A stretch of DNA of 64,000 nucleotides from Cytophagaceae bacterium (GTDB lineage: Bacteria; Bacteroidota; Bacteroidia; Cytophagales; Spirosomataceae): contig CANHGO010000001.1 in NCBI GenBank assembly GCA_947460975.1, positions 372,001 through 436,000 on the forward strand, in the 5' to 3' direction. The position numbers and the translations under genes are program-made. The notes beneath the pieces were generated by a model. That model saw nothing but the letters and a program-made list of their open reading frames with translations. It had not been told where the DNA came from and ran no database searches. Numbering within the stretch: the first letter of the stretch is position 1; every line of letters begins with the position of its first letter. Positions 11,001 through 18,352 of this stretch are shown here, in pieces.

Positions 11001-11425
11001 ACCCAATAGCCCATTTTTTCCGTTAAATCATTCCATTGATCCGTGAATTTCATCACAGTTTCACGGCAACGCTGGTTATATTCTTCGACGGAAATTGTTT
11101 TTCCGATATCCTCTTTGGTGATTCCCAACTCCTTTTCTACTTGCAATTCCACGGGTAAACCATGCGTATCCCAGCCACCTTTTCTTTTTACTTGCTTTCC
11201 TTTTAGCGTTTGGTAGCGACAGAAAATATCTTTAATGGCCCTTGCCATCACATGATGGATTCCTGGGGTTCCATTGGCCGAAGGCGGCCCTTCATAAAAA
11301 GCAAAACTGGGTTTTCCTTCTCGACTAGAAATTGATTTTTCGAAAATGTCGTTATTTTTCCAAAAGCTTAAAATTTCTTCTGCTAATACCGCATAATCTA
11401 AATTTTTATATTCTTTGAAGGCCAC
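8024..11425 (-). CDS. ileS: Isoleucyl-tRNA synthetase
   Basis: 1133 residues from a GTG start; charges tRNA-Ile with isoleucine in the cytoplasm. The HIGH-type motif reads GTPGIHHV (about residues 52-59), the second signature is KMSKRLGN, and the CP1 editing domain carries AWTTTPWTLPSNAA. The length and the KMSKR form fit the long IleS type common in Bacteroidota. I chose GTG (11423-11425) because the protein then begins AFKEYKNLDY, the usual N-terminus of relatives, and because the in-frame ATGs further upstream (11518, 11506) lie before a -7 promoter box at 11466-11473 and would add a non-conserved extension. Confidence 0.95.
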   Translation of the reverse strand: MAFKEYKNLDYAVLAEEILSFWKNNDIFEKSISSREGKPSFAFYEGPPSANGTPGIHHVMARAIKDIFCRYQTLKGKQVKRKGGWDTHGLPVELQVEKELGITKEDIGKTISVEEYNQRCRETVMKFTDQWNDLTEKMGYWVDLSSPYVTYQTPYIESVWNLLKRLYDQNLLYKGYTIQPYSPAAGTGLSSHELNQPGCYKDVKDTSLTAQFKAKKTSKSSFLFDHSNQEPIYLLAWTTTPWTLPSNAALTAGKNITYVLIKTFNPYTFLPVHVVLAKDLVKNYFQAAAENGDFRAYVDADKKPSAIPYQIVASCKGSDLEGVEYEPLMSYVSPKEPAFRVILGDFVTTEDGTGMVHTAPTFGADDFRVAQQNGIPAILVQDENGKEVPLVNRQGRFVKEVTDYALEPVKEAYLTEEEKEEARIKQGRDKYLSVDERIAIQLKTDNKAFNVQKFDHPYPHCWRTDKPILYYPLDSWFIKTTAAKDKLIALNKTIEWKPESTGTGRFGNWLENLVDWNLSRSRYWGTPLPIWRTEDGSEEICIGSLAQLADEINLANASGKLSDKQLAGNSAFQIALEKGQADLHRPFVDEIYLLSALGQILSRELDLIDVWFDSGAMPFAQWHYPFENQEIFKKSYPADFISEGVDQTRGWFFTLHAISAMVEDSVAFKHVVSTGLVLDKNGNKMSKRLGNAIDPFDTLLKYGADPTRWYMITNAQPWDNLKFDLAGITEVRNKFFGTLTNTYNFFALYANLDGFDASNVRVEEDNLSELDRWILSKLMNLIAEVDESFETYEPTKAGRAIQDFVCDHLSNWYVRLSRRRFWNPEAKELGLSEDKKAAYQTLYTCLETVAQLMSPIAPFYGEWLYKNLTQKESVHLTDFVKVNAAWRNEDLESSMELAQRICSLVHSIRKVHKLKVRQPLAQVLVPVLQENVREQIRRVEDLIKSEVNVKQVNYLNDASGVLSKRVKPNFKALGPKFGKDMKAVADVITSMSMNDLSTVESAGSVNLNGFEIGMGDIEVMTEDMPGYLTASEGGLTIALDNTLSPELIREGMAREFVNRVQNLRKDLGFDVIDKIHISIQENTSEWKDSLTEFKGYISQEVQALSIDWVNEISEGYSEVSIDDVNLNVRLTVA

Positions 11426-11465
11426 AGTGCTGTTGTTTTTTATGAAATAATCGGCAAAATTGAGG

Positions 11466-11473
11466 CAAAAATA
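11466..11473 (-). promoter_or_regulatory. -7 box of ileS promoter
   Basis: On the minus strand this reads TATTTTTG, a full match to the Bacteroidota -7 consensus TAnnTTTG. It would place the transcript start near 11459, about 34 nt before the GTG start of ileS and downstream of the ATG-initiated alternatives. No clear TTG -33 box is visible. Confidence 0.5.
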
Positions 11474-11579
11474 AGAAAAAATAATGGAACGGCGATGATG
11501 GACCATTGCGCTAATCATCTAAATCGTTTTTAATTAAAAGGAACATGGCTTGAAAATCATTGAACCGAAAACCCTGATT

Positions 11580-12164
11580 ATGAAAAAAGCTGACATTAGA
11601 GAAAAGGCATTGGCGGAAAGAAAAAGCTGGACTCAGCAAGATTTTGAATTAAAAAATGTCCAATTAATAAATCAAATTATTGAATTCATCAACCCATTGC
11701 CAAGAAATTTGATGCTCATGAGTTTTCATAGCATTGAACATCATCGGGAGGTGATGACATCGCCTATTCATGCCATTTTAATCAGTGAGCCCTATTATCA
11801 TCAATTAATTTTTCCGAAAGTTGAGAAAAATACAAGCCAATTAATTCCCTATTTGACCGATAAAAAATCTACATTCTTAGCATCAGATTGGGGGATTTTA
11901 GAACCTACAGATGAAACTTCAGTCCGATTAAATCCAACGGATATCGATGTAGTGTTTATTCCTTTGTTGGCCGTCGACACGCAAGGACATCGTGTCGGAT
12001 ATGGAAAAGGATTTTATGATCGCTTTTTAGCACAGGCAAAACCCAACGTAATAAAAATTGGTCTTTCACTTAATGAGCCCATCGAGCCGATCGAAGACTT
12101 AAATCCCTTTGATGTGGCCCTAGATTTTGCCATCACGCCTTTATCGACCTATCGATTTCGTTGA
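11580..12164 (+). CDS. 5-formyltetrahydrofolate cyclo-ligase
   Basis: 194 residues. Converts 5-formyl-THF to 5,10-methenyl-THF using ATP. The family signature near the C-terminus is GHRVGYGKGFYDRF (glycine-rich, GKGFYD), preceded by DVVFIPLLAVD. The ATG at 11580 is preferred over the upstream TTG because it gives the typical N-terminus MKKADIREKALAERK, with basic residues that bind ATP in the family. It is divergent from ileS, with 154 bp between the two start codons. Confidence 0.9.
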   Translation: MKKADIREKALAERKSWTQQDFELKNVQLINQIIEFINPLPRNLMLMSFHSIEHHREVMTSPIHAILISEPYYHQLIFPKVEKNTSQLIPYLTDKKSTFLASDWGILEPTDETSVRLNPTDIDVVFIPLLAVDTQGHRVGYGKGFYDRFLAQAKPNVIKIGLSLNEPIEPIEDLNPFDVALDFAITPLSTYRFR

Positions 12165-12234
12165 TTTATTCAAAAAAAAGATTCCTATTCAAAATTTAAG
12201 CCCTAATTTTACGGGATTAAATAATATTTAACCA

Positions 12235-12735
12235 GTGAAGTCGAAACTATTATTATTCTTTATTATACTTTCAGGGCCCATTTTAGGTCAAAAAGAAGTT
12301 AGAAAAGAATTATTCCCGATCGTTGAAACTCAAACTGGATTTAGAAAACAGTTTGTTTATAAGCGCCAACTTATTGACAATCCGCTTGCGTTGCAAATAC
12401 CACTTTTGGAGGCTCAAGATCCATTTGTCAGTAGGGAGTTTTTGATTTATAAAAGGCAGCAAAATAACATTAAATGGATTTCTGGAATTACGGCGATCCT
12501 TTCTTTTTATACCTTATTAAATAAGGATACGGTGTCAGATGGTTTTTATTGGTCTGTGGTGGGAGGAAGTGCGGTGGCCAATTTATATTTTGGCTCTGTC
12601 AGTGTTCGTCATTTTAGGCGTGCGCTAAATAGGTATAATGAGTTGGCCAATGATGGTTCAAAAATGAGTTTAAAATATGCACCGGATGTTCGATTTGGGC
12701 CGACGGTGGGTTTAGTTTGGAATTATAAATTTTAA
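12235..12735 (+). CDS. Hypothetical exported protein, GTG start
   Basis: 166 residues that I do not recognise. There is a clear signal peptide (about 1-18, ending LGQKE), a central hydrophobic pair around KWISGITAILSFYTLL and WSVVGGSAVANLYFG, and an aromatic C-terminus ending NYKF that could be a beta strand. The start codon is GTG; no ATG precedes the signal peptide. It ends 12 bp before asd and may be co-transcribed with it. No catalytic motif is seen. Confidence 0.65.
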   Translation: MKSKLLLFFIILSGPILGQKEVRKELFPIVETQTGFRKQFVYKRQLIDNPLALQIPLLEAQDPFVSREFLIYKRQQNNIKWISGITAILSFYTLLNKDTVSDGFYWSVVGGSAVANLYFGSVSVRHFRRALNRYNELANDGSKMSLKYAPDVRFGPTVGLVWNYKF

Positions 12736-12747
12736 TTGGAATATAAA

Positions 12748-13740
12748 ATGAAAGTTGCGATTGTTGGCGCCACAGGATTAGTAGGCGGTGAAATTTTAAA
12801 AGTATTGGCGGAAAGAAATTTTCCAGTGACTGAAATTATACCGGTTGCCTCCGAGCGATCTATCGGTAAAAAAGTGAATTTCAAGGGCATCGATTACACG
12901 GTGGTTGGCTATGAAACAGCCATCGCCATGAAGCCTAATGTAGCTATTTTTTCAGCAGGCGGGAGTACTTCTTTAGAGGTGGCACCCAAATTCGCGGCGG
13001 CAGGAATAACGGTGGTCGATAATTCATCCGCGTGGCGTATGGATCCCACCAAAAAATTAGTGGTGCCTGAAATTAATGCCTATACCTTAACTAAGGAGGA
13101 TAAAATAATTGCCAACCCCAATTGCTCAACCATTCAAATGGTTGTCATTTTAAATCCGTTGCATAAAAAATACACCGTTAAGCGTGTGGTGGTTTCGACG
13201 TATCAATCGGTTACTGGTACTGGAAAAGCTGCCGTAGACCAATTGTTTGATGAGCGAGCAGGAAAGGAAAATATAGCGCGTGTTTATCCGCATAAAATTG
13301 ACCTAAATGTGTTGCCTCACATCGACGTTTTCTTAGACAACGGATATACGAAGGAAGAGATGAAAATGATCTTGGAAACCAAGAAAATCATGATGGATGA
13401 TTCGATTCAGGTTACCGCTACGACTGTACGTATACCTACGATTGGTGGCCATTCGGAAGCGGTTAACATTGAATTTGAACATGATTTTGATTTGGCAGAA
13501 GTACGACACATATTAGAAAATGAGGAAGGGATAATCGTTCAAGATGATCCAAAGAATTTTTTATATCCAATGCCCATCACAGCACACGGAAAAGATGAAG
13601 TTTTTGTGGGCAGAATTCGTCGGGATGAGAGTCAAAAAAATACCTTAAACTTGTGGATTGTAGCTGATAATTTACGAAAAGGAGCGGCGACCAATGCCAT
13701 CCAAATAGCGGAATATTTGGCAAAAAACCAGTTGATTTAA
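12748..13740 (+). CDS. asd: Aspartate-semialdehyde dehydrogenase
   Basis: 330 residues. Reduces aspartyl phosphate to aspartate semialdehyde with NADPH, the branch point to lysine, threonine, methionine and meso-DAP. Seen: the N-terminal Rossmann motif GATGLVGGEIL, the catalytic cysteine in NPNCSTIQ, SVTGTGKAAVDQL, and the substrate/catalytic His in GGHSEAV. The ATG at 12748 is chosen over an in-frame TTG 12 bp upstream, since it begins directly at MKVAIVGATG. pdxJ follows after 30 bp on the same strand. Confidence 0.95.
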   Translation: MKVAIVGATGLVGGEILKVLAERNFPVTEIIPVASERSIGKKVNFKGIDYTVVGYETAIAMKPNVAIFSAGGSTSLEVAPKFAAAGITVVDNSSAWRMDPTKKLVVPEINAYTLTKEDKIIANPNCSTIQMVVILNPLHKKYTVKRVVVSTYQSVTGTGKAAVDQLFDERAGKENIARVYPHKIDLNVLPHIDVFLDNGYTKEEMKMILETKKIMMDDSIQVTATTVRIPTIGGHSEAVNIEFEHDFDLAEVRHILENEEGIIVQDDPKNFLYPMPITAHGKDEVFVGRIRRDESQKNTLNLWIVADNLRKGAATNAIQIAEYLAKNQLI

Positions 13741-13770
13741 TTTACAGAATAAGCAATCTTATTTTAGGCC

Positions 13771-14487
13771 ATGACAAGACTTAGTGTCAATATCAATAAA
13801 ATTGCCACTTTGCGAAATTCGCGCGGAGGGGATAATCCAAATTTATTGGACGTCGCTAAAGATTGTGAGCGGTATGGAGCTGATGGCATTACGGTCCATC
13901 CGAGGCCCGATGAGCGACATATCAGATATGCAGATGTTTATGCCTTAAAAAAAATAGTCACTACGGAATTTAATATTGAGGGAAATCCGCTTGAAGCATC
14001 TTTTATCGACCTTGTTATGTCGGTTAAACCAGAACAAGTGACCTTAGTTCCTGACGCTTTAGGCCAACTCACTTCGAATCATGGTTGGGATACCATCCAA
14101 CATCAGGCCTTATTAATCAAAATAATTCGTCCATTTCGCGAGGCGGGTATACGGGTATCTATATTTGTAGATCCTGTTTTGGAAATGGTAGAAGCAGCGG
14201 TGTCAACGGGGGCGGACCGAGTGGAATTGTACACAGAACCGTATGCAGCAAATTTTGATAAAAATCCAGTTGACGCAGTAGCAAATTACCGAAAAGCAGC
14301 CTTTAGAGCACACCAATTAGGCTTAGGGGTCAATGCGGGGCATGATTTGAGTTTAGAAAATTTAGCGTATTTCAAAGCAAATGTCACACCCTTAGATGAG
14401 GTGTCAATCGGCCATGCGCTCATTTGCGATGCATTGTACTATGGATTAGAAAACACGATCCAGTTGTATAAGCGCCAACTAAAATAA
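13771..14487 (+). CDS. pdxJ: Pyridoxine 5'-phosphate synthase
   Basis: 238 residues, the usual family length. Condenses 1-deoxyxylulose 5-phosphate with 3-amino-2-oxopropyl phosphate to pyridoxine 5'-phosphate. Family blocks seen: [17 protein letters not shown] at the N-terminus (in place of the usual VN.DH..TLRnaRG), [13 protein letters not shown], the EGNP region, and [14 protein letters not shown] near the C-terminus. It is followed by a strong stem-loop terminator at 14504-14534. Confidence 0.95.
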   Translation: MTRLSVNINKIATLRNSRGGDNPNLLDVAKDCERYGADGITVHPRPDERHIRYADVYALKKIVTTEFNIEGNPLEASFIDLVMSVKPEQVTLVPDALGQLTSNHGWDTIQHQALLIKIIRPFREAGIRVSIFVDPVLEMVEAAVSTGADRVELYTEPYAANFDKNPVDAVANYRKAAFRAHQLGLGVNAGHDLSLENLAYFKANVTPLDEVSIGHALICDALYYGLENTIQLYKRQLK

Positions 14488-14503
14488 CAATACCTATACA
14501 AGC

Positions 14504-14534
14504 AAAAAGAGGCACATAAATGGTGCCTCTTTTT
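14504..14534. terminator. Bidirectional rho-independent terminator after pdxJ
   Basis: A perfect 12-bp stem AAAAAGAGGCAC / GTGCCTCTTTTT with a 7-nt loop. The A and T tracts make it usable from both sides: for pdxJ on the plus strand and for the exported repeat protein on the minus strand. Confidence 0.9.
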
Positions 14535-14556
14535 GTTTTATCTAATCTAAAATCGA

Positions 14557-15183
14557 TTATTCTTTTACGCCAGTCAATACTACTTGGCCCCCTGCTACAG
14601 AGATTTTGACAGAACTAACTTTTCCACCAGAACGAGAAAAAATGATATCGGCATCATATCCTTGAAGCGCTGTTGTAAATACATCAGGAGTATTTGATGC
14701 CTTCAAAACTGCCCCTTCAGTAGGGTTTGCGTCAGAAGTAATTAATAATTTTCCTTCCTTTACATTCACAATCATTTTCTTAACATACTCATTGTCAGCC
14801 ATCTTGAAAGTAGCTGCATATTCATCAATTGAAGAAGAAGCAGAACTTGCACCTTCTTTCTCTCCCAATAAAGCATTGCCTTGAGCTTCTATTTTCAATC
14901 CTTTTACTTTACCTCCATCACGCGTAAAAGTAATCGTTGCGCTCATGGATTCAAGCAAAAATTCATCTGCGGTTTTGCCTTTTGCTAATTCAGAATCAGG
15001 TAATCCTTCAGCAGAGATGATTACTTTACCTTCTTTCACATTTACTTTTAAAACTTTTACATAAGGATTTTCCTGCATTTTATATGAACCAGAAAATTCA
15101 TCATTTGAAGCTACTTGAGCAAAAGTATTTATTGAAAATAAAACTATGGCTACTAAAACGGTTAAAAAACGTGGATTTTTCAT
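14557..15183 (-). CDS. Exported protein with two tandem copies of a small beta-rich domain
   Basis: 208 residues with a signal peptide (about 1-22). The mature part holds two related units. The first reads FSGSYKMQENPYVKVLKVNVKEG then KVIISAEG. The second reads YAATFKMADNEYVKKMIVNVKEG then KLLITSD. Each ends in a segment like ATITFTRDGGKVKGLKI or ADIIFSRSGGKVSSVKI. This is an internal duplication of a roughly 85-residue domain resembling the small DUF3471-like beta domain found at the ends of some secreted hydrolases. No enzyme motif is present. It is a single-gene unit with its own -7 box at 15207-15214 and a terminator. Confidence 0.7.
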   Translation of the reverse strand: MKNPRFLTVLVAIVLFSINTFAQVASNDEFSGSYKMQENPYVKVLKVNVKEGKVIISAEGLPDSELAKGKTADEFLLESMSATITFTRDGGKVKGLKIEAQGNALLGEKEGASSASSSIDEYAATFKMADNEYVKKMIVNVKEGKLLITSDANPTEGAVLKASNTPDVFTTALQGYDADIIFSRSGGKVSSVKISVAGGQVVLTGVKE

Positions 15184-15206
15184 TTTAATTTATTTTTAAG
15201 TTTTGA

Positions 15207-15214
15207 CAAAACTA
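15207..15214 (-). promoter_or_regulatory. -7 box of the repeat-domain exported protein
   Basis: On the minus strand it reads TAGTTTTG, a full match to TAnnTTTG, about 24 bp before the ATG at 15183. The surroundings are very AT-rich and no clear TTG -33 box is visible. Confidence 0.45.
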
Positions 15215-15424
15215 ATTGTTTTTTAATTATTTCTAATAAATTGATAGGCTAAAATTGAATTAAAAAATATCATATTTCTTTTATTTTTTGTTTACACATT
15301 TTGAATTTAAAATGTTTTACTTAATTTGGCACTCCCAAAAGGAATTAAAATCAATTCGCCCAAAATAAAATCGATAGGAGACGCAATATGGAATAAAACT
15401 CTACGTTAACAATAATTAGAATTT

Positions 15425-16024
15425 ATGATTAAAATTCATGTTAGCGATGCAGCGTTAATTTCAGCGTACATCCAAGGGGAAGACAAAGCGTTTGAGACAT
15501 TAGTCAAGCGTAGTAAATCAAAGGTATTTACCAGTATATACTTGATCGTAAAAGACCGTTACGTAGCGGAAGATTTACTTCAAGAAACTTATATTAAAGC
15601 GATCGATGTGATTAGATCGGGACGTTACAACGAAGAGGGAAAATTTTTACCTTGGGTTGCACGCATCGCTCACAATTTAGCCATCGATTATTTTCGTAAG
15701 GAAAAAAGATATCCTACGATTGTATTAGAGGATGGATCCAAGGTGTTTAACAGTTTTGATTTTGCGGAGGACTCGGCAGAGGATTTGCAAATGAAATCTG
15801 ATCAGATCGCTAATGTTAGGGAGATGATCAAAAAACTACCTGAGGAGCAAAAAGAAGTTTTAGTTTTGAGGCATTATGAGGAATTAAGTTTTCAAGAAAT
15901 TGCTGAACAAACAGGAGTTAGTATAAATACGGCCTTAGGGAGAATGAGGTATGCCTTGATCAACCTAAGAAAAATGATGGAAAAACAAGAGAGTGCCTAT
16001 GATTCAAAACTTTACCCCAAATGA
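15425..16024 (+). CDS. RNA polymerase ECF-type sigma factor
   Basis: 199 residues. Region 2 is seen as AFETLVKRSKSKVFTSIY and DLLQETYIKAID followed by FLPWVARIAHNLAIDYFRKE. Region 4 is LPEEQKEVLVLRHYEELSFQEIAEQTGVS with the helix-turn-helix. No FecR-type gene is adjacent. Instead a 70-residue reading frame begins inside its last codons (15999). It is not the SusC-linked type at 23666; it looks like a general ECF factor conserved upstream of nth in this group (inference). Its target genes are unknown. Confidence 0.9.
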   Translation: MIKIHVSDAALISAYIQGEDKAFETLVKRSKSKVFTSIYLIVKDRYVAEDLLQETYIKAIDVIRSGRYNEEGKFLPWVARIAHNLAIDYFRKEKRYPTIVLEDGSKVFNSFDFAEDSAEDLQMKSDQIANVREMIKKLPEEQKEVLVLRHYEELSFQEIAEQTGVSINTALGRMRYALINLRKMMEKQESAYDSKLYPK

Positions 16025-16211
16025 CCTTATTAAAATCTTATATGAGCCAAAAGAAGGGCTCGATCAGCTTTTAAATACTGAAGAATGCTCGGAGTTAGCA
16101 TCCTTTCAAAAGGTAAAAGATAAATTGGAAGAAGCCCTTTTGGAGCCTTCTAATCGATCTGTAGATATGATTTTAGCTTACGCTAAATCTAAGTCGGCCC
16201 TACATTCCTAA
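15999..16211 (+). CDS. Small protein overlapping the sigma factor gene
   Basis: 70 residues beginning MIQNFTPNDLIKILYEP. It is acidic, probably all-helical, and has no membrane segment. The ATG lies 26 bp inside the 3' end of the sigma gene in another frame, so translation is probably coupled. The position, size and charge would suit a cytoplasmic anti-sigma or sigma-binding protein, but I see no zinc-binding anti-sigma (ZAS) motif and do not recognise the family. The alternative GTG start at 15993 would add two residues. Confidence 0.6.
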   Translation: MIQNFTPNDLIKILYEPKEGLDQLLNTEECSELASFQKVKDKLEEALLEPSNRSVDMILAYAKSKSALHS

Positions 16212-16237
16212 GCGGAAAACTATCTTAAAATAATTCT

Positions 16238-16245
16238 TACCTTTG
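16238..16245 (+). promoter_or_regulatory. -7 box upstream of nth
   Basis: TACCTTTG, a full match to TAnnTTTG, 17 bp before the ATG of nth. The leader would be only about 11 nt. No clear -33 TTG is seen. Confidence 0.4.
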
Positions 16246-16262
16246 TTCAAAGAGCACATTTG

Positions 16263-16904
16263 ATGCAAAAGAAAGAACGATTTCAAGCTTTTATTTCGCA
16301 CTTTTCGACCCGATTTCCTACGGCCGAAACAGAACTAAATTATTCAAATCCATTTGAACTTTTAGTGGCTGTGGTCTTGTCAGCGCAATGCACCGATAAG
16401 CGAATCAACCAAGTAACTCCTACCCTATTTAATCGATTTCCGGATGCAAAGGCGCTTTCAGAATCGTCCGTAGATGAAATTTTTTCCTACATCAGGTCAG
16501 TTTCTTACCCTAATAATAAGGCTAAACACTTATTGGGTTTGGGCCAACGAATGGTCGACTCGTTTGAGGGACAAGTTCCTGAGACGATGGAAGATTTACA
16601 AAGTTTGCCTGGTGTGGGGCGCAAAACAGCTAATGTAATTGCCTCTGTCATCTACAACCAGCCCACCATGGCGGTTGATACCCATGTTTTTAGAGTTTCG
16701 CGCCGATTAGGACTTGTTCCTAAAACGGCAAACACACCCTTAAAAGTTGAGCTTTCCATCATCAAACACATTCCAGACGACATCATTCCGGTAGCCCACC
16801 ATTGGTTAATTTTACATGGAAGATATATATGCTTAGCTAGGACACCCAAATGTCACGCTTGTGAAATCAGTCATTTTTGCGCTCATTTTGAAAAAATAAA
16901 ATGA
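16263..16904 (+). CDS. nth: Endonuclease III (DNA glycosylase/AP lyase)
   Basis: 213 residues from the ATG at 16263. Removes oxidised pyrimidines and cleaves the abasic site in base-excision repair. Seen: the helix-hairpin-helix with catalytic Lys, LPGVGRKTANVI; the catalytic Asp in VDTHVFRVSRRLGL; and a complete [4Fe-4S] loop, C-x6-C-x2-C-x5-C, in CLARTPKCHACEISHFC. The stop overlaps the pnuC start by 4 bp. Confidence 0.96.
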   Translation: MQKKERFQAFISHFSTRFPTAETELNYSNPFELLVAVVLSAQCTDKRINQVTPTLFNRFPDAKALSESSVDEIFSYIRSVSYPNNKAKHLLGLGQRMVDSFEGQVPETMEDLQSLPGVGRKTANVIASVIYNQPTMAVDTHVFRVSRRLGLVPKTANTPLKVELSIIKHIPDDIIPVAHHWLILHGRYICLARTPKCHACEISHFCAHFEKIK

Positions 16905-17464
16905 TCGAATTCATACAATCGCATGGTTTGGAATATGCAGGAATTGCCACGGCTCTTCTGGGTATATTTTATTCGATCAAACAAAATAAAATTGCCTGGA
17001 TCTGGAATTTCATCGCTTCCTTTATTTATGGAATACTTTTTTATCAGGTAGGTTTATACTCCGACATGGAATTGCAGGGAGTATTTATGGCCATGGCTAT
17101 TTATGGATTTGTGCAATGGAATCGACCTATTCAATTGTTAGAGGTCACTAATTCGAGTGGGGGCAACCTGTTATTCGGAATCGGCGGATCTTTGATATTC
17201 GGCTTTGTCTCAGGCTACTTTCATCGTGAAATACCCAACGTATCCCTTCCTTTTTTAGATGCGACCTTAACAGGTTTTAGTATTTGGGGTACTTATTTAG
17301 CGGCTAAAAGGAAAATTGAAAACTGGATGGTATGGATGTTTGTAGACATCCTTTATATAGGGGTATATATTTATAAGGGAATGAATGGAACAGCCATATT
17401 GTATTCGGTTTTCTTGCTCTTCGCTTTTAGGGGTTTTTATGCTTGGCGAAAAAAATTGTCATAG
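16901..17464 (+). CDS. pnuC: Nicotinamide riboside transporter PnuC
   Basis: 187 residues with about seven hydrophobic helices. Family blocks: AWIWNFIASFIYGILFYQ, YSDMELQGVFMAMAIYGFVQW, and the late RGFYAWRK. PnuC lets nicotinamide riboside enter by facilitated diffusion for NAD synthesis. Its ATG overlaps the nth stop (ATGA). No NadR-type kinase is adjacent. Confidence 0.88.
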   Translation: MIEFIQSHGLEYAGIATALLGIFYSIKQNKIAWIWNFIASFIYGILFYQVGLYSDMELQGVFMAMAIYGFVQWNRPIQLLEVTNSSGGNLLFGIGGSLIFGFVSGYFHREIPNVSLPFLDATLTGFSIWGTYLAAKRKIENWMVWMFVDILYIGVYIYKGMNGTAILYSVFLLFAFRGFYAWRKKLS

Positions 17465-17503
17465 ATTTTATACCAATAATTACCTAAATCAATCATATAA
17501 AAT

Positions 17504-17511
17504 TATCTTTG
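17504..17511 (+). promoter_or_regulatory. -7 box upstream of the DksA-like gene
   Basis: TATCTTTG, a full match to TAnnTTTG, placed about 95 bp before the ATG at 17606. If used, the transcript would have a leader of about 88 nt. Confidence 0.4.
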
Positions 17512-17605
17512 TGAAAATGTTAACTAAAAATATTAAAGGTTTGATATTCAAGCGTTTTGAGTAAAATCTTTACTATTTACCATTCTTAATCATTCGATAT
17601 TTATT

Positions 17606-17989
17606 ATGGGAAACGAAGAAAAACAACGCTATTCGGCGGAGGAGTTAAAAGAATTTGAACAAATAATTTTAGAAAAGTTAGAAGACTCAAGATCAGAATT
17701 AACTTATTTAAGAGAAACACTTTCAAAAAAGAACGATAGTGGAACGGATAAAACCTCTGGGAATTCAAAGGTCATGGAGGATGGAGCAGAAACTGCTGAG
17801 AAGGAAAACATGAACCAACTGGCTGTTCGATTACAAAAATTCATTGGAAGTCTTGAAAAAGCATTAATGAGAATTAAGAATGGCACTTATGGCGTATGCG
17901 TGGAATCAGGAAAATTAATTTCAAAAGAGCGTTTACGTTTAGTTCCACATACGCAACATTCCATTGAGGCTAAATTAAAACAACGATAA
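17606..17989 (+). CDS. DksA/TraR family protein lacking the zinc-finger cysteines
   Basis: 127 residues. The N-terminal half is a coiled coil (about 10-45 and 62-92), followed by the DksA/TraR C4 region. Only Cys98 (GTYGVCVESGKL) of the four zinc ligands remains; the other sites are Ser101, Ser119 and Ala122. The surrounding fold residues, KERLRLVPHTQHSIEAK, are kept. By family it would bind the secondary channel of RNA polymerase and tune transcription under stress. Loss of zinc ligands is known in some DksA relatives. The gene abuts the holin-like gene with no spacer. Confidence 0.85.
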   Translation: MGNEEKQRYSAEELKEFEQIILEKLEDSRSELTYLRETLSKKNDSGTDKTSGNSKVMEDGAETAEKENMNQLAVRLQKFIGSLEKALMRIKNGTYGVCVESGKLISKERLRLVPHTQHSIEAKLKQR

Positions 17990-18352
17990 ATGGGGATTTT
18001 TGATAATTCTAAACTTGTAGACTTGGTCACCAAATACATTAAAACCCAATTGGAGTTGGTGAAATTGGACATCCAAGAACGCTTAGAAGAGTTATTATCC
18101 AGAATATTCAAATTTATATTAGCTGCATTTGCCGTCGGCATTACCCTTTTATTTTTACTACTGGGACTTGCAAACTTGCTGAATGATTATTTCGGGAGTT
18201 CCTATGTAGGGTATATGAGTGTATCAGGTATTGCGCTGATCATTAGCCTGTTTATCATTTATTCCTTAAATAAAAAAAATCCGGATACTCCTTTAATTGA
18301 TTTAGAGGAAGTTGACGAATTTACAAATGCCAACGACAACGATCATGAGTGA
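17990..18352 (+). CDS. Holin-X-like (DUF1469) membrane protein
   Basis: 120 residues. An amphipathic N-terminal helix (LVDLVTKYIKTQLELVKLDIQERLEE) is followed by two transmembrane helices (about 42-66 and 75-95) and an acidic tail. This is the layout of the putative actinobacterial Holin-X / phage holin family. It is chromosomal here, not part of a phage. It starts directly after the DksA-like stop codon and overlaps the next gene by 8 bp. Function unknown; a role in envelope stress is only a guess. Confidence 0.7.
   Translation: MGIFDNSKLVDLVTKYIKTQLELVKLDIQERLEELLSRIFKFILAAFAVGITLLFLLLGLANLLNDYFGSSYVGYMSVSGIALIISLFIIYSLNKKNPDTPLIDLEEVDEFTNANDNDHE

Noticed and set aside
11426-11518. N-terminal extension of ileS from the far-upstream ATG
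   Set aside because: The extra 31 residues are not typical of the family and would start upstream of the best promoter box.
17990-18352. Holin-like gene as a sign of a prophage
   Set aside because: No other phage genes, att-like repeats or integrase are nearby; the family is common in chromosomes.
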